A stretch of DNA of 64,000 bases from Anticarsia gemmatalis (lineage: Eukaryota > Arthropoda > Insecta > Lepidoptera > Erebidae). Shown here piece after piece: positions 37,399-50,417 of this stretch. Position numbers and translations under genes: made by a program. The notes beneath the pieces are model-generated. The model was not told the DNA's origin, ran no database searches, and saw only the letters and a list, made by a program, of their open reading frames with translations. Each line of letters starts with the position of its first letter. Position 1 is the first letter of the stretch. The stretch covers positions 9,927,501 through 9,991,500 of the forward strand of contig NC_134747.1 in the NCBI RefSeq assembly GCF_050436995.1. Direction: 5' to 3'.

Positions 37399-40300
37399 AC
37401 AACGGGAAGGGTGTAACTTGAAATTTTACAAGCCTTGCCTTTAGCTAGATAGCAATTTCCTTCAAATGTAAGATAAGCCCCTAACCTAATGTATAATGTT
37501 AAGTCAATAATGATTGACTTGAATGATTAACTCTCAGGAGAAAGCAAACTGAAAAGCTGCATATTATTATGCTGGAAAACCGGTTAAATTTTCGAAGCTC
37601 TTGCCGAATTACACTGGCATATTAAAAATATGCATTTAGCAATACGTTTAGTTTGTCTTTAATGTAATTAACCATTGGTACTCTACGGGAAATAGTTTTT
37701 GCAAGTGCTTAACAACGAGTTATCGAACCTTTACATCCAAACCATACTTCGTAGATCCACCTTATCACTTTTTAAGAAGGTAAATGATTTTGCAATAACA
37801 ATGTCATTAATAATGCGTATTTTCATCTATACGTAACTTTTTTAAGACGTAGACATGTTACGAGCAAAACATTCAAGTCGCAAGTTCATGGTGCATTACA
37901 TCATAACGCGAGCGGGAAAAGCCTGTTATTTCCAAGAAACGTGACGTCGCCGTTATGCGTATGAAAAATAATAACAAACACTGACGTAGTCATTCCATTC
38001 ATTTCTTATCAGTGACAACTACAAACTATTGTAGTATCGGTAGTTGAATCATACTATGCATGCCTTCGTCGTACGGCTTGACATGTCTTCCGTAATTTAA
38101 GATAAGTAACGATCACACCCACTTTTGCCGGCTGACAGTAATTATGGGATAGTTAATGTGACAGCCATGAAATGTTTGCAGGTTACAGCCCTTAATTAAG
38201 CCTGCAAGGAATTATTACATTTGTCACCTATGAATATTGGTACAGAGACGCGTATAAACAGATGTTGAAAAATTCAACTAATTTCATTACTGCTCCTTTC
38301 CTAACGTAAGACTCGGAGTGGTAATAGTTGATTACTCAGAAATCTAAGAAAAACTTTATAATAGAAAGCATGAGCCATAGAAATAACAACTTTAAGTTAT
38401 GTACATTTCATTAAGCAAACTTACTTCAGCTTTTGTATTTACCAAAATAGAATTCATAATCAGGTGGTAACAAGTGACAGTTCATCACTAATCAAGATGA
38501 GACTTTGTACATTTTATGTTCATGTATCACGGTATATTTACATTACTTTACAGTGATAGATAGTGTTTCACTTTTAACTGGTTAATTAACTAGTGAGGTT
38601 CCAGAGGTCAAATTACAGTCGCTGCGTGCATTTCAGATGTGAAGTTATTAGAACTAATATCAGAAACAGGAAAACTGCATTATAATGATGTTATAGAAAT
38701 AGAACTTTCATCATTATTTCACCTTAACCTTTTTACAGCAACATGTGTTATTCATTTTTGTGCACACGACGCCCCATCGTAAATGTATAAAAACAAAACA
38801 ATGGTCAGCCGATACGATAATAAAGCAAACTCATAAAAGTATGGAAGATATGCATACACCAGAGCTGCAATTATTGATTAAGTAAATAATTACATAGAGC
38901 ATTGTGAGACAGGTGTGACAGCAAAACCAAGCACAAATTATAAACAAAATAAGGAGTCGGTCTAAGTAAAGATTCGTTGTTTAAGGCGTTCATAACCCAC
39001 GCAAAATTTAAAGCAATATAGGGATTGGTAATAAGCGAGCTATAAATATAAGACAAGACTTACCGTATTCTAAGGGGCATGTTTTGTTGTCATCAATCGA
39101 TAAACACCACCATTTTTTTAAAGTGTAATGTAAGTCACAGTAGAAGTTGCCTGAGACGCGGCTGTTCGCGCAGAGTTGAAAAAGTTGTGTTGATTCAAAT
39201 TTGTTTTCATACAGCATCAGGGTTATTTTCTCTTTCGTCATAATTACCGATAACTGGGCAAAGCAGAGTGATACAAACAGTATTGAAATATAAACATTGA
39301 TATTAGCCTTGATCTTGGAACAATCGTGACAAAAACATCACACCATCGCAGTTCAATGTATTCTAGAACTGAAACATGACTTGTCAAGTTTTATTTACCT
39401 ACTGTCCAATATCTTGTCCTCAACTACAAATACGTACTGGAAGAAATCGAGAGAGATATTTCTGAACTACTTGCTTTTAGTTCTCAAAGACAATGGTGTT
39501 ACAAATATAGTAACTCGACAATTTTGCAATATTTTCCCGGGACCTCAAAAGGCTATTCTTGTGTTTAGATTATGACAATACTTAGAACTTTTAAATAAAA
39601 GGAAGTTTTCATACATTACAGAAAATGCATCAAATTTTCAGTAGGCTCTACAGTTCATTGCGTGAGTGCCGCGTCACGTCTTATACCTTTAGGTAGAGGC
39701 GGATTAGAAATACATATGTGTTTATTAATTTGCAAAACACTGATCACAGCCTGATAACGAACATAGTTACTGCTATGTGACGATGACGAATGCTTGGATA
39801 GGTTAGGTCAGGAAGGTATCGATACTTCATAATAGCTATTAACTTTATTTACAAACAGGAGACTTGTCGTCGACTGCGATAAATAGAGTTTCTCCACCTT
39901 TGAATGTCGGCTCTGCTTTCTATTGACTTGGTTTAACAAATAAGAATATATTTACATTAAGATATGCCCTGCAATTTATCTTCTAAGTAGCGGATTTTCA
40001 GAACGACTTATTTTGCAAACGAAAAATGTCGAAATTTTACATAAATCTTCAGTAATAAACCAGTAAATGATACTGACACCTTTATTTTCTGCTGCTTAAA
40101 CTATAATAAGTAACATCTTCATTTCATATTGTCTTTATTGTAAAGCGTACAACAGCGACCGTGATTATTTCATGCGAAATTATAAGATACTTGTATATAA
40201 TTTTTTCCGAAAATTATACATCACAATCAGGAGTTTATTTACACAAGAAATCAAAGATGTAAAAACAGTTGTGACGTAGATGTTTTGATACGATCATAAT

Positions 40301-41049
40301 ATAACATTGCATACGTCATACAAAATACATAATATATTATGCTGGATCCATCTAACTGAAAAACATGACGGTAATGACGATTTGAAATAAATAAGGCGTG
40401 TGCACTACGAATATTGCAACATATTTTATTTGTTGTAAAAATAATGGAAAATTATTACATACTATTGTAGTAATTTTAGGTATACAAAAGGCGATAATTT
40501 CAAGATAATTTATGAAAGGGTCACTGACTAAGTTATTCATACTTGGAATTTTAGTGGAAAAAAGTTAAATAACAGAGGTATCTCAAGTCACACCCTCTAG
40601 AATGATGACCGTCAAATCTACATCGGGGAACTTTCCGTACAGAGCACAACATAATAAATCTTGATGGATGAAGAATTGAAGATACGCCTGCGTCTACGTC
40701 ACATATTGTGGACATATTTTTTATAAAAGTTAATTATAATACGATTGTTTTTTAACTTTTCTTTTCGTGAATTATAGACGTAAAAGCGCTTCACGGCTAA
40801 GACTTTTTGTTAATTTAGTTTCATAGAAAACATTCAAATCTATGTAAATAATGGATGAAAGTCTCTACGACAATAAAAAAAACATTATTTCAATCACGCT
40901 TATGTTCTCATAATATTTTTATATTGATAAATATTTTTCGCAAACAATGTCGCTATTGCCATAACAATTTTTGGCACAAATCTGGAGGAATCATCTTAAC
41001 TTGATTTAATACCTACAATAAACCAAAACCAACTTCTACATAGATGATG

Positions 41050-41229
41050 CAGAATGAGAGCTTATTATGCTTCTAATTTTGTTTGGATGTTTATTACTCG
41101 ATTACGCCAAAACCACTACACGGATTTTGATGAAATATGTTACACAGATAATTCGAAACCTGCATTACACACCCTTCTTTTTGTCCCGAGAAATCTTTTC
41201 ACGCAGACGAAGTCGTGAACGGAAGCTAG
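41050..41229 (+). mobile_element. Decayed Helitron-like or related repeat copy
   Basis: Segments such as TACGCCAAAACCACTACACG and CACGCAGACGAAGTCGTGAA, ending in AAGCTAG (41223-41229), resemble the conserved 3' halves of lepidopteran repeats with GAAGT.GC..GG...GCTAG termini. The 5' boundary is uncertain. Confidence 0.4.
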
Positions 41230-42448
41230 CTCTAGTAGTTACCTGAATATAATTGAAGCACTACAGAGAATTTTGAAATGAATGTGACTAATCTATGATT
41301 GTCATACTTGTTTATAAAGTTCAAAAACAAATCATTAAAGAAAGCTCTTTGAGCTAAAGACTCGACCTTAAGCATGACCGTGACTTATTACTGCAGGCAA
41401 CAAACAAAATTATCTAGTTCCTCTTTGCATATCTCTTATGCAACTAATAAAATAATTAGTCTGTTTTTGTTATTTAATTAAGCTGTTATAAAGTGTTGGT
41501 TAAAAATATGTTTTTAAAAACGCAACGCCTTTTTGGGAAAGGTATAACTTTAGGCTTCGTCCTTTTTTTTATTTTTAACTTCCTTTGACACTCGTCGATT
41601 ACTTGATTCCGGGTTTTTCTATTTAAAGCGAACACTTAAAAGTTTTTATCGAACACACGCTGAAACACGTGCCTCTTATTGGTTTCTAAACCGAGTGATA
41701 CCAACTCATTAGTCAAGCTATTTTATTTTCTATGAATGTATTAAAACCAATTGAATGATATTAACCCCTAGACTTGTATTTTGTGTTAAAGTCCCCGCAG
41801 TAGATACAAATATTTTTTTGAATGGACCAAACGCAAAGATCCTTTTAATAGAAAAGGACTTCTAAAAAAGAAGGCAAACTTTAATTAGGAGACATTTTAA
41901 CAGCAGTATGTTCATAGAATGAGTTGCTAAATAAATATAGAATACTAATTTCTTCTACCTATGTCGTTACATACATGCTAGGCTAGCGAATATTTCTTCT
42001 GAGCCGACCAGTTTGTTGAATAAATAAACAGGCAAAATAGCATAAAAAGTACATTTAAATACCTCTTCTTTACTAATTTAATATTTATATGCTATGAAAA
42101 AAATATCCGAGCGACTTAGTGTCTGTGGTATAAGTATCGCGGGTTCCGTAAAATGCAAGCATATCAATTTCTCTTACTAGAAAAGATGCCTCTACGGAGG
42201 CTACAATATAGTTTTTTTTATAAATATTTACATATATTTAAAGTAAACAAACTCTCGGCACGGTTGATCGTACGGGTCATCGTCCCAACCTCATATCCTT
42301 AGTAACTTGGAAATCTCTTGAAAACTAACAAAGAACAAACCGTCTCTATAACAAATATTTTTATGTACTATTTACATACACATTTATATACATAGCTATA
42401 ATATACAAACCACATACTTATTGTTTTACAGTAAATGTTATGTTTCAG

Positions 42449-42532
42449 ATGGTCGATTCAATAAAGCACCTGCGCGACTATTGCCGCGAGGGATCAAACT
42501 ACCAAGGCAACTCAATAGAATATTGCATCATT
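42449..42532 (+). CDS. Isolated candidate exon, gene unknown
   Basis: ATGTTTCAG at 42440-42448 is followed by an open phase-0 segment MVDSIKHLRDYCREGSNYQG then NSIEYCII, and the donor GTTAGT after 42532. Read through, it stops at TGA 42584-42586. The codon mix is coding-like against AT-rich flanks. It lies 0.9 kb upstream of the cytochrome b5 promoter on the same strand. Splicing it to the b5 exon at 44313 would hit a stop at once, so it is not an N-terminal extension of that protein. It may belong to an unseen gene with long introns. Confidence 0.35.
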
Positions 42533-43387
42533 GTTAGTAAACATTCAAATCAATTCGCTCACATAATATTATTAACAGGAAGGTGATGTTTTCGTGTGTT
42601 TCACTACTCGCAATTACGAACACTTTTTTCATCAGACTATATAATATTTATATGATTAAAAACATTTACCTACCTACGTACACATTTTACTATTTTGTCT
42701 ATTGATATACCTTAGGTAGACCCTTGTCTTTTAGCAGTTTTGTGGGTCAAAATACGTCATCAAAATAATTGTTGAAAGAAATAACAAAGAACCACTATGT
42801 AATCTATAATAATGATAACATTTATAATTTAAGATGTAACGCGTTCAATAATTCTAAGGAAACCAGGTCAAATATTTGTTTGGAGAAACAAAAATCTGCA
42901 ATAACTAACAATAGATAACAAATGACGTGAATTGGATTGCTTGTTTGTGGGGCTCGTACGATGTGACGGAGGTTCGTTCACCCATACGTCATCTAAACAT
43001 GATTCCTTTCAAATTATTAGATTAAATGAATAGAAATAAATTAGGGATAAGTTTGTTTAATATCTAAAAATACGTTTATACAATGAAAGCCCACGTTTAT
43101 GGTGATAATTTATTATGAGGGTTGAAAACTGAAACACTAGACCAAGAATTAGAGTTTTTAAAACTTTTCAATTCGCAAAAACAAAAATCGTTCCAATGGT
43201 GCTATTTAGTGGTTTGTTTATAAAAGATGTATAATAATTAAAGGTCATACATGGTCAGTATTGATAGCTTGTGATTAAGGTAGTGGTCCGGGTTACAAGA
43301 CGTGCGGTCGGCGGGCCGCGTCGGCCGCGTGCTGGGCGCGCGCCGCAAGATAACAGCCGATTACATCAGATGGCGCGTGCGCCCGCC

Positions 43388-43420
43388 TATATAAGCAACC
43401 GTACTCGCCAACGCTACTCA
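43388..43420 (+). promoter_or_regulatory. TATA-box promoter of the cytochrome b5-like gene
   Basis: TATATAAG at 43388-43395 is followed about 30 nt later by an initiator-like TCATTC (A at 43420). It is embedded in a GC-rich island (43295-43395). The spacing is that of a focused animal core promoter. AGATAACAG just upstream is a GATA-type motif. Confidence 0.75.
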
Positions 43421-43468
43421 TTCCCAAATCACAAGTGATAGATGACAAGACGATATTAGTTTGTGGCA

Positions 43469-43591
43469 ATGTTCTACGCTCTCATGCATTATCCTGTAAT
43501 CGTGAATAATAAACTGAAATACGAACAACTGTGGCATAGTGACAATTGGTGTGATAGTCATTCTCCGAGATTCGAGCATCAACAAAGATAG
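43469..43591 (+). other. Upstream ORF in the leader of the cytochrome b5-like gene
   Basis: ATG at 43469 opens a 40-codon frame (MFYALMHYPVIVNNKLKYEQ...FEHQQR) that ends at TAG 43589-43591, inside the first non-coding exon (about 43420-43626, donor GTAAAT). A shorter uORF of five codons starts at 43442. If the leader is as inferred, both would reduce or condition translation of the main ORF. Confidence 0.5.
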
Positions 43592-44448
43592 CAAGAGCCC
43601 TTCAACTCAAGTGCATTGATTAAAAGGTAAATATTATTTGTTTTGAAAACCTCTCATCACATGCATAACTGATTTAAAGATACTTAAGAATAACCAGTTC
43701 TAATAAGCGTGCTAATTAATTAACTTGTAGTTAATTTAATGTACTGCCGATATTGTAACAATGAATGATCGTCTGTCTGATTATCAGAATCTTAAACTTT
43801 TACAAAGGTCATCGGCTGTTATATTTTTTTATCAATGAACTTTTCATTTACGTCAAAAACAGTGATAACTGATGTTCTAGAGGATTGTTTCGCCAAACTT
43901 TTTGCGATATTTTTTTTTCTGTGATATATTTAAATATTGTAAGGGGTCACAGCACCCATATGAATGAATGTTGTAGCGATGACCAGTACTTATATAGGAA
44001 AGTGTTGCTAACTCTTAGGTAGTGGTTGGTCTAGACTAGACGTAACCCGATCTAAGTTAACAGTATCGTATTTTAACTGTTCACGCTCTAATGCTTTCGT
44101 TCAGGGCTGTCGCTTGATTATTACTAGTTTTATAACTGTCTAATATGTCTCAGAATAACTTCTATAATGTGTCAGTAGTAAAAGAAAGCTCAGATAGCTG
44201 ATTTTATCATTTTTATAATAATCAATATATTTATTTACTACAATCATGCCACTCACAACCCTATAAGCAAGTGAAATGTGGACACTAATATGGTTTCATA
44301 ATTCCTTTACAGTGTGAGTAAAGAGACAAGCAGCCGATCAGTCAATCGTGTTTGATCTACGCAAGAGATCGGAGCGACGTGTTAGCAAGGAGATCTGAAG
44401 CTTGAAAGAAGTTTTGTGAAGTTTGAAGTTGAAGTAAAGACAATCGAG

Positions 44449-45054
44449 ATGGCAACCGTACAGACCCCTCCCGAGATGAACCTTTCGGCGCCCCTGCCCG
44501 TTCAGCAGGAACAATCTGAGATCGACCTGATGGCGCTAACGATGGCAGCGCTGCGATTCGTGAACCCGTGGTCGGTGGACCCCAAGCCCAGCCAGTGGCA
44601 AGCTCAAATTGTGCCTGGCTCTCCTGAAGCCAAAGAACGCATTATAACTCTGGCCGAAGTAAGCCGTCATGATTCACCACAAGACTGCTGGGTGGTCATT
44701 TATGATCGCGTATATGATATCACTACGTTCTTTGATGAGGTGAGTTGAGCTTTTCTTTTTAAGTTTTTATATTAAGTAAATACCTAAAATCATTAGTCAC
44801 CTATACTTCTTTTCCTATTTTATCTACATTGCAGAAATAATTAAACGTTATTTTCTTATTTGTTATAGCACCCTGGTGGAGCCGACATCATGTTTGAATA
44901 CGCTGGTACCGACGCGAGCACGGCCTTCCGTAGCTCGGGACACTCTCGCATGGCCACCAAAGCTTTGGAGCGATTCCTCGTCGGTGAGCTGCCCATGCAA
45001 GAGCGCATGTACCGATTACCCGGCGGTATTCGCCTCAGCGATATACCTGAGTGA
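44449..45054 (+). CDS. Cytochrome b5 domain protein without membrane anchor (158 aa)
   Basis: The coding exons are 44449-44739 (97 codons, donor GTGAGT) and 44869-45054 (61 codons plus TGA, acceptor GTTATAG), joined in phase 0. The start ATG at 44449 is preceded by ATCGAG with a purine at -3. The first 66 residues are a Pro/Gln-rich extension with no signal peptide. The heme-binding domain covers about residues 67-140: ITLAEVSRHDSPQDCWVVIY, then DITTFFDEHPGG with the axial ligand His98, and RSSGHS with the second ligand His122, 24 residues apart as in classical b5. The C-terminus lacks the hydrophobic tail of microsomal b5, so the product is probably soluble and transfers electrons to an unidentified partner. 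A non-coding first exon and a TATA promoter lie upstream; AATAAA at 45235-45240 and 45781-45786 give two possible 3' ends. Confidence 0.92.
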
Positions 45055-46920
45055 CTGCCCATCGAACGAAAAACCCCACTGTTAAGATAATTAATTTAAG
45101 TACTTAATAATCACTGCCTCTACAATAACGCATCATAATTAAAATTAAAGCACGTTAGTGTAATTAAGTTTACCAGCAACTGCATTTTAACGGTAGTACC
45201 TAAGGAGTACCTACTTGTCAAAGTTTGTTGTCACAATAAAAGTTTCTTAAACTGAGATAAGTAGCGTAGGCATTATGATAAAGTGATTCGCTAGCCATGA
45301 CTTGCTTATCCGAGAATTTGTACTTTAAAATTATTGTTAGTGTTAACCTCAGACGGTGATGTCAGGATGAGTGATAAGCGGTCGTGTGAAAACGTACTTA
45401 ACAACGTGTACTTTTTGCACTATTTATAGGTAAATATCTGTTGCTATGTAGTGGATGTTTAGTATTGTATTTGCATTTATATATAAGTAGATATTAGTCA
45501 TTTTGCGAGACAGATAGGACACATTGGTCCAGAAAATACAATTAGATATTCGTCAGCCGTTACTATATGATATATTATAACCAATTTCGTTAATGTTCTT
45601 GTATCTTGTAAAATAGCGAACGATGTCGTGTTTTAGAAAGCTAATCTGTTCTTTATTTGTATCGTACCTTTAGATTTAACAGTATTAATTTTAAACGGCC
45701 AAGTGTTTTAAACATGCCCCTCACGTTCCTATTATTTTTAGTTTGTAGAATAACCTGCTTTTATACTAAGTTGAAATATAAATAAATGAAATGATAACTT
45801 ACAATTGTATTTAATTTTCCTCATTTCTAAACTGTTACCAAGTATGAGTGAATATCGTTACTTACCTACTTGCACTGCGGGAATACCCGTACATTCAAAG
45901 TTCAAGTTTAGTAGAACTGCTTATTTAAATGTAAATAATCATATTTAACTACCTAGGATGTGCATTGGGATAACCCCATAAAGAGTCCGGACTAAGTTAA
46001 TTATTACCCTTTTTCTTTTATCGACCAAAAGCGCCTATCGTTTTGCTTTTATTTACCTAGTGACCATTACAAGACAATAAAAGGCGCTAAGATATTGTTT
46101 CAGTTTCTACTAATATGATTCTAATTACCTATTATTGATTTTTTAATTGAGGATTCGGCCTATATTTTACTAGGTACCCGAACTTATGGATCGGTTACCC
46201 ACGTGTATACAATCAATTAAATAGGTAGGTATATCAAATTTATTTTGGGGAAAGAGTATGTGCCATCTATACCTATATCATATTATATCTAGTTCTTTAC
46301 TCTACATTAGTCTAATTTGTTATCCAACTGGTGGTGAAATGATTGATTACGTACGAAATTATAGAAAACCAAAAACGAAAATTGATATCGTTTAGTGTCA
46401 AACATACTGTCAATGTGCTATTTTTACAGTCTACGTAATAAAAACCTTCAAAGGATGTATAAGTTTATCACTATAGCCCTGAAAACTACAATAAACCAAC
46501 TACGGCTCCAGACTTTACTTCCGACTTCCACAACGATAAATAAAATAATAAATACAAGTGTACAATTTATTATTGCTTTTAATTACTTTTATATCATTGT
46601 ACATTTAACACGACATACGAGATTCAGGCAGTGAGCATACTGGACATTCAACGCAAATCAATATTGTTTAATAATATCTCCATAGTTCCATACCTTTTTG
46701 GTGAGGTCATACTTTCTTGCCAGATCTGAAAACAATAAAATGTATAAGTATGTGATATCGAGCGTATGATACTAACTCTTTCCTTGGAGATCACGATATG
46801 TGAGCCTTTTTTATAAGCAAGGATACTGGCATTTTTCTTAAATCTATACTTTAGTACCAAAAGCGTTCAATAGTATAATTACTCTGGTTTTTTTTTAATA
46901 TACACTAAATTAGTCAATCA
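45055..46920 (+). other. 3'UTR of the b5-like gene, then AT-rich spacer
   Basis: Poly(A) signals AATAAA lie at 45235-45240 and 45781-45786. Beyond about 45810 nothing is recognised; the frame at 46395-46634 is AT-driven. Confidence 0.5.
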
Positions 46921-46929
46921 GCCTAGCCT

Positions 46930-47205
46930 ATCTTATATATTTTTAAGTTGGAGTCGGCTTCCAGTCTCACCAGATGCAGCTGAATAGGTACTTTATTTAT
47001 ATGGAGCGACTGCCTATCAGACCTACACAACACAGTTACCTGGGATATGTCACGATAAGAGTGGTTGTCAGACTTTCAAGCTTCTGACTACTGGTAACGA
47101 CTGTCAAACGATCTTTGAAAATTACAGCCGGTACCCACAACTTACGTGCCTTCCGAAATACGGAGGAACTCGGTACATTTATGGTCCCCATCTATAGAAT
47201 TACCT
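46930..47205. mobile_element. SINE-like interspersed repeat, copy 2
   Basis: It shares GTTGGAGTCGGCTTCCAGTC, ATGGAGCGACTGCCTA, GTCAGACTTTCAAGCTTCTG and ACGTGCCTTCCGAAA with the copy at 31780-32051, with several indels. No target-site duplication is apparent. It lies just downstream of the MPPE1 stop codon and contains the only AATAAA (minus strand, 46992-46997) that I see within 300 nt of that stop. Confidence 0.75.
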
Positions 47206-47255
47206 CAGAGATCGATCTGTGTGGCTATTGTTACTTAGAGCCACTAGACTTTAAA

Positions 47256-50004
47256 TTAGTATAGAGATACATACAAGTACTTGTAGCTTTGACTCGACGT
47301 GTTGACACTACAGCCGAAGTACTTCAAGTAGACCAGCAGAGCTATGATCATGAGGATGGCTGTTATCTGCATGGTCCACTCACGAGGCATGCCGCATTTA
47401 GACACTTTCACCTCGTCCGGAGTTATAGTTAACTGAAAGATAATAACAAAGTTATATTTGTTTGAGTATTTAGCTAGCATTAGCAAAATGTGACTAGCAT
47501 TAAGTACCTTTGTAATTTTCCTGACTATAATATTAGACTTTAATAATACAATCGCGTGGAAAATATAGATAGACAGCATTCAGGTCCTAAGGCATACAAT
47601 ATCAATAAATAAATCTATTTTCGTATTTTATGCGTACAATTGAACAGGAACTTACCAAATAATACTTGGGATCCAATCTATTCCTCCACGAAAACGATGG
47701 TACAGTGTATTCAACAAATTCTATTTTATGATTGGAAGTTGGTACAAAGCTGTGTCGTACAACACAACTATGATGTGTGTGTCCTCCGAAGGCGGCGCGA
47801 GGGTGGAGGCTCTCTACCAGGTACTCCGTCGACTCTTTAGACAAACAGTCCCATCGCTCCTCAAACATTTCATTTCTCTCTGGGAGTGGAGCAGCATCAG
47901 GCTCAGTGCACATACTGTCTGATTCTCTATATAGAGGGTAATGCTGAAATGTTATACGTTCCTTTAATTAAACTGGTAGATGCTGATGATGCCTACCAAT
48001 CTTCCTAATTTCATAAATTCGAAGTTTGCGTGGATGTGTGTTAATTTTAACACAAAACTGCTGAATCTTTTGCTGAATGGAGTAAGATGAAACTTTGCAG
48101 TAATATTAATTCTAATTAGATTTACACATGGGCTATTTTTTTCGTATTCGACTCCAATTTCGTTTTATCGTTTATTTTACCCTACGCAAGTCATCTACGC
48201 AAGAGTATCATGCAAAATTACTTAAGATTTATATTAGTAAAAAGTAGTTATTAAACTTACTTGCATAATGATTGGTCTACTATATCTTTGCAACTTTGTT
48301 TTTCCTTTACACAAGCTTGATCCACTGCTACACTTCAATATATCTGAAAAAAAAAAATAGTCTTAGGAATTTACTCATTGATATAATTATTGCACTGGAC
48401 TTGACTCTGATTGGATAAATTTAGTAATCATCATTTAAATGCCTTTACTTAAGATTCAACAGCCACATTGACTTTGTAAATGGTGAATGTTTTTCATACA
48501 CCACTATCTACACCTTTGAGTATAGCATGTGTAATGTTGTGTATTTAATTATTCATAGTACTTACTTGATATTCTATCAATCTCTGCAACAGCCCGTGAA
48601 CACAAGGAGCACCCATCTCCTTCCATTGCCATAGAGTTAATAAGTATAAAGTGGTTTCCTCTAATGCTGACTAGCTCCACCGGAGGTGACTTCAAACCAC
48701 TCTCAAAACGATTCACTAGGTGTGGTGTTATCCTTTGAACATACTAAAGTTAGTTTAAATAATGAATAGCTAAAAACTTTTCAAATTCTGGTAAAATCAT
48801 TTTTAATGAAGAAACATTCAAAAATAATGAAGTTATTAATTTCTTGCAACATTAACTAAGCATAATTTTAATTACAAGAGTTAACAAGCTTTTCACTGTG
48901 AACACTTTCTTAAGGGTAAATCATTTTCCTACATTCTGTTGCTTCACAGAATAAAATGTGGCTTACATTTAGCATCAGCATGTGCAAAGCCAATCAGATT
49001 TAAACCCTGAGCAGAGAGTATTATTAGATTTTTACCCTATTTCTCTTGGACTGCTCTAAGTAACCTATTAAAGTAACTATAAAGCAGGAATCTGTGTGCC
49101 CACACACAATAGGATCTCTCCTACAACATCTATTAACACAGTTTATATGATTATATTTCTACTTTTTAACTCACAAATAATCATTATATTCAGTACCTGT
49201 AATGATATCCGATGTCATGGTTTCCTACAATAGAATACATAGCTATACTCTCAGGAACATGGAACATCTTGTTATATCTCTCGACATAGTCATTGAACTC
49301 TTTTTCAGAACACCACTTGCCTTCATCAAACAGATCACCTGAAAAAAAATAGAGCAATAAATACCTAATACAGCCTAATTCTTGCCTACTCATTGGATCA
49401 AGGCATAATAATGCAAATTTGTATTATCTCATATAAATTAAATAAGTTACCTAAAACAAAAACTACATCTGGCCTATGAAGAGTAATAGCAGTTTGGAAA
49501 GCTCTGTGCATCTGCCACTCTCTTCTCCACTTGTCCAACCAATCTCCATTCCGAGATCCTAGTAGATGGGTGTCAGCAATAACTAACGCGTAAACAGGTT
49601 CGACTCCATCAATAGGCTCCTTACTTAATGACGACCATGCACACTGAAAAAAAATACCTTCATAGATTTCCTATTTCAAAATCACTTAACATTGCAATGT
49701 CGAAGCCCACTGAGTTTTAACTAGAAATGTAATTGATGAAAAGGACCTCATAGGACTAGTTAAAGCAGAGGTTCAAGTTCTTGATGATGCTGGATTCCAA
49801 CTCGTCATATGATTGATAAAAATCGAAAAATGATTACATTTATTTACATTCACTAACATTACAACTATTAGAATAATTTACCTGTGCTTGTGTAACGTAA
49901 TAAATTAAATATTCACAGTAAACATAAATAAACACTAGGCCGAAAAATAAACGTAGAAAGAAATTACTAAAATGTTGTCGGAGTTTTCGCATTATTACAC
50001 ACAT
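47256..50004 (-). CDS. MPPE1: Metallophosphoesterase 1 (MPPE1/PGAP5-type), seven exons, 390 aa
   Basis: The minus-strand exons in order are 50004-49882, 49643-49451, 49338-49197, 48732-48566, 48343-48261, 47943-47656 and 47432-47256. All join in frame with GT..AG introns; the exon-4 acceptor (TTCAAAG) is the least typical. Metal-ligand motifs are VIADTHLLG (Asp65/His67), the GDLFDEG start at Gly106-Asp107, GNHD (144-147) and GGHTHH (289-294), diagnostic of calcineurin-like phosphoesterases. A signal-anchor segment lies at about 16-35 and a second membrane segment at about 352-371, as in MPPE1. In mammals this Golgi enzyme removes ethanolamine-phosphate from the second mannose of GPI anchors, allowing ER exit of GPI proteins. 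The human protein is about 396 aa. The C-terminus here (KYLYVSLY) shows no dilysine retrieval motif. The start could also be ATG 49992. Confidence 0.93.
48005..48150 (+). mobile_element. Decayed repeat in an MPPE1 intron
   Basis: TTCATAAATTCGAAGTTTGC followed by a GTGGATG motif and an ATGAAACTTTGCA motif is a degenerate version of the 5' half of lepidopteran ATTATAAATGCGAAAGT-type elements. The right boundary is unclear. Confidence 0.35.
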
Positions 50005-50417
50005 GACATTAGTTCCAAAATATTCATAATGTACCTAGTCAGATTTTACTACGGAATAAATTATAGAATTTGTAGGACGCGCGCGGGACTTATTTGTGTG
50101 GCACCAGATTGATTTTTCAATATTGACAGAAGTTATGTTCGCTTCACTTCACTGTATATGTAAAAGAAAACACATTAAAATAATACTTTTCAAACCGTAA
50201 TTTATTTTATTGGACTATTTATCAGAATAGGGCATAAATTAATGTATAAATTACCTACTTCTGTTAGTAAAATTTAGTTTAATACAAAAACGTTACATCT
50301 GTGAGGAGGTAGAACAAAACGCAGTTATCAGTCTAACAACACACAGCTGATTGTCATCTGTCAAACAATCGAAAATAAGAAAATGTTTTTATCACGTTTT
50401 ATAAATTAATAGAGATA
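50005..50417. promoter_or_regulatory. Divergent promoter region of MPPE1 and WDR59
   Basis: 413 bp separate the two start codons, which face away from each other. It holds a short GC-rich block (GGACGCGCGCGGGAC at about 50074) and no TATA box at either end, as expected for a shared housekeeping promoter. The function is inferred from geometry. Confidence 0.55.

Larger units (their letters stand above)
35331..42448. other. Gene-poor AT-rich spacer
   Basis: No convincing gene. The 151-codon minus-strand frame at 36579-37034 is the longest; it lacks a recognisable domain and is not supported by splice context. A hairpin lies at 37363-37398 and a decayed Helitron-like copy at about 41050-41229. 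The rest is AT-rich and unassigned. Confidence 0.4.
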
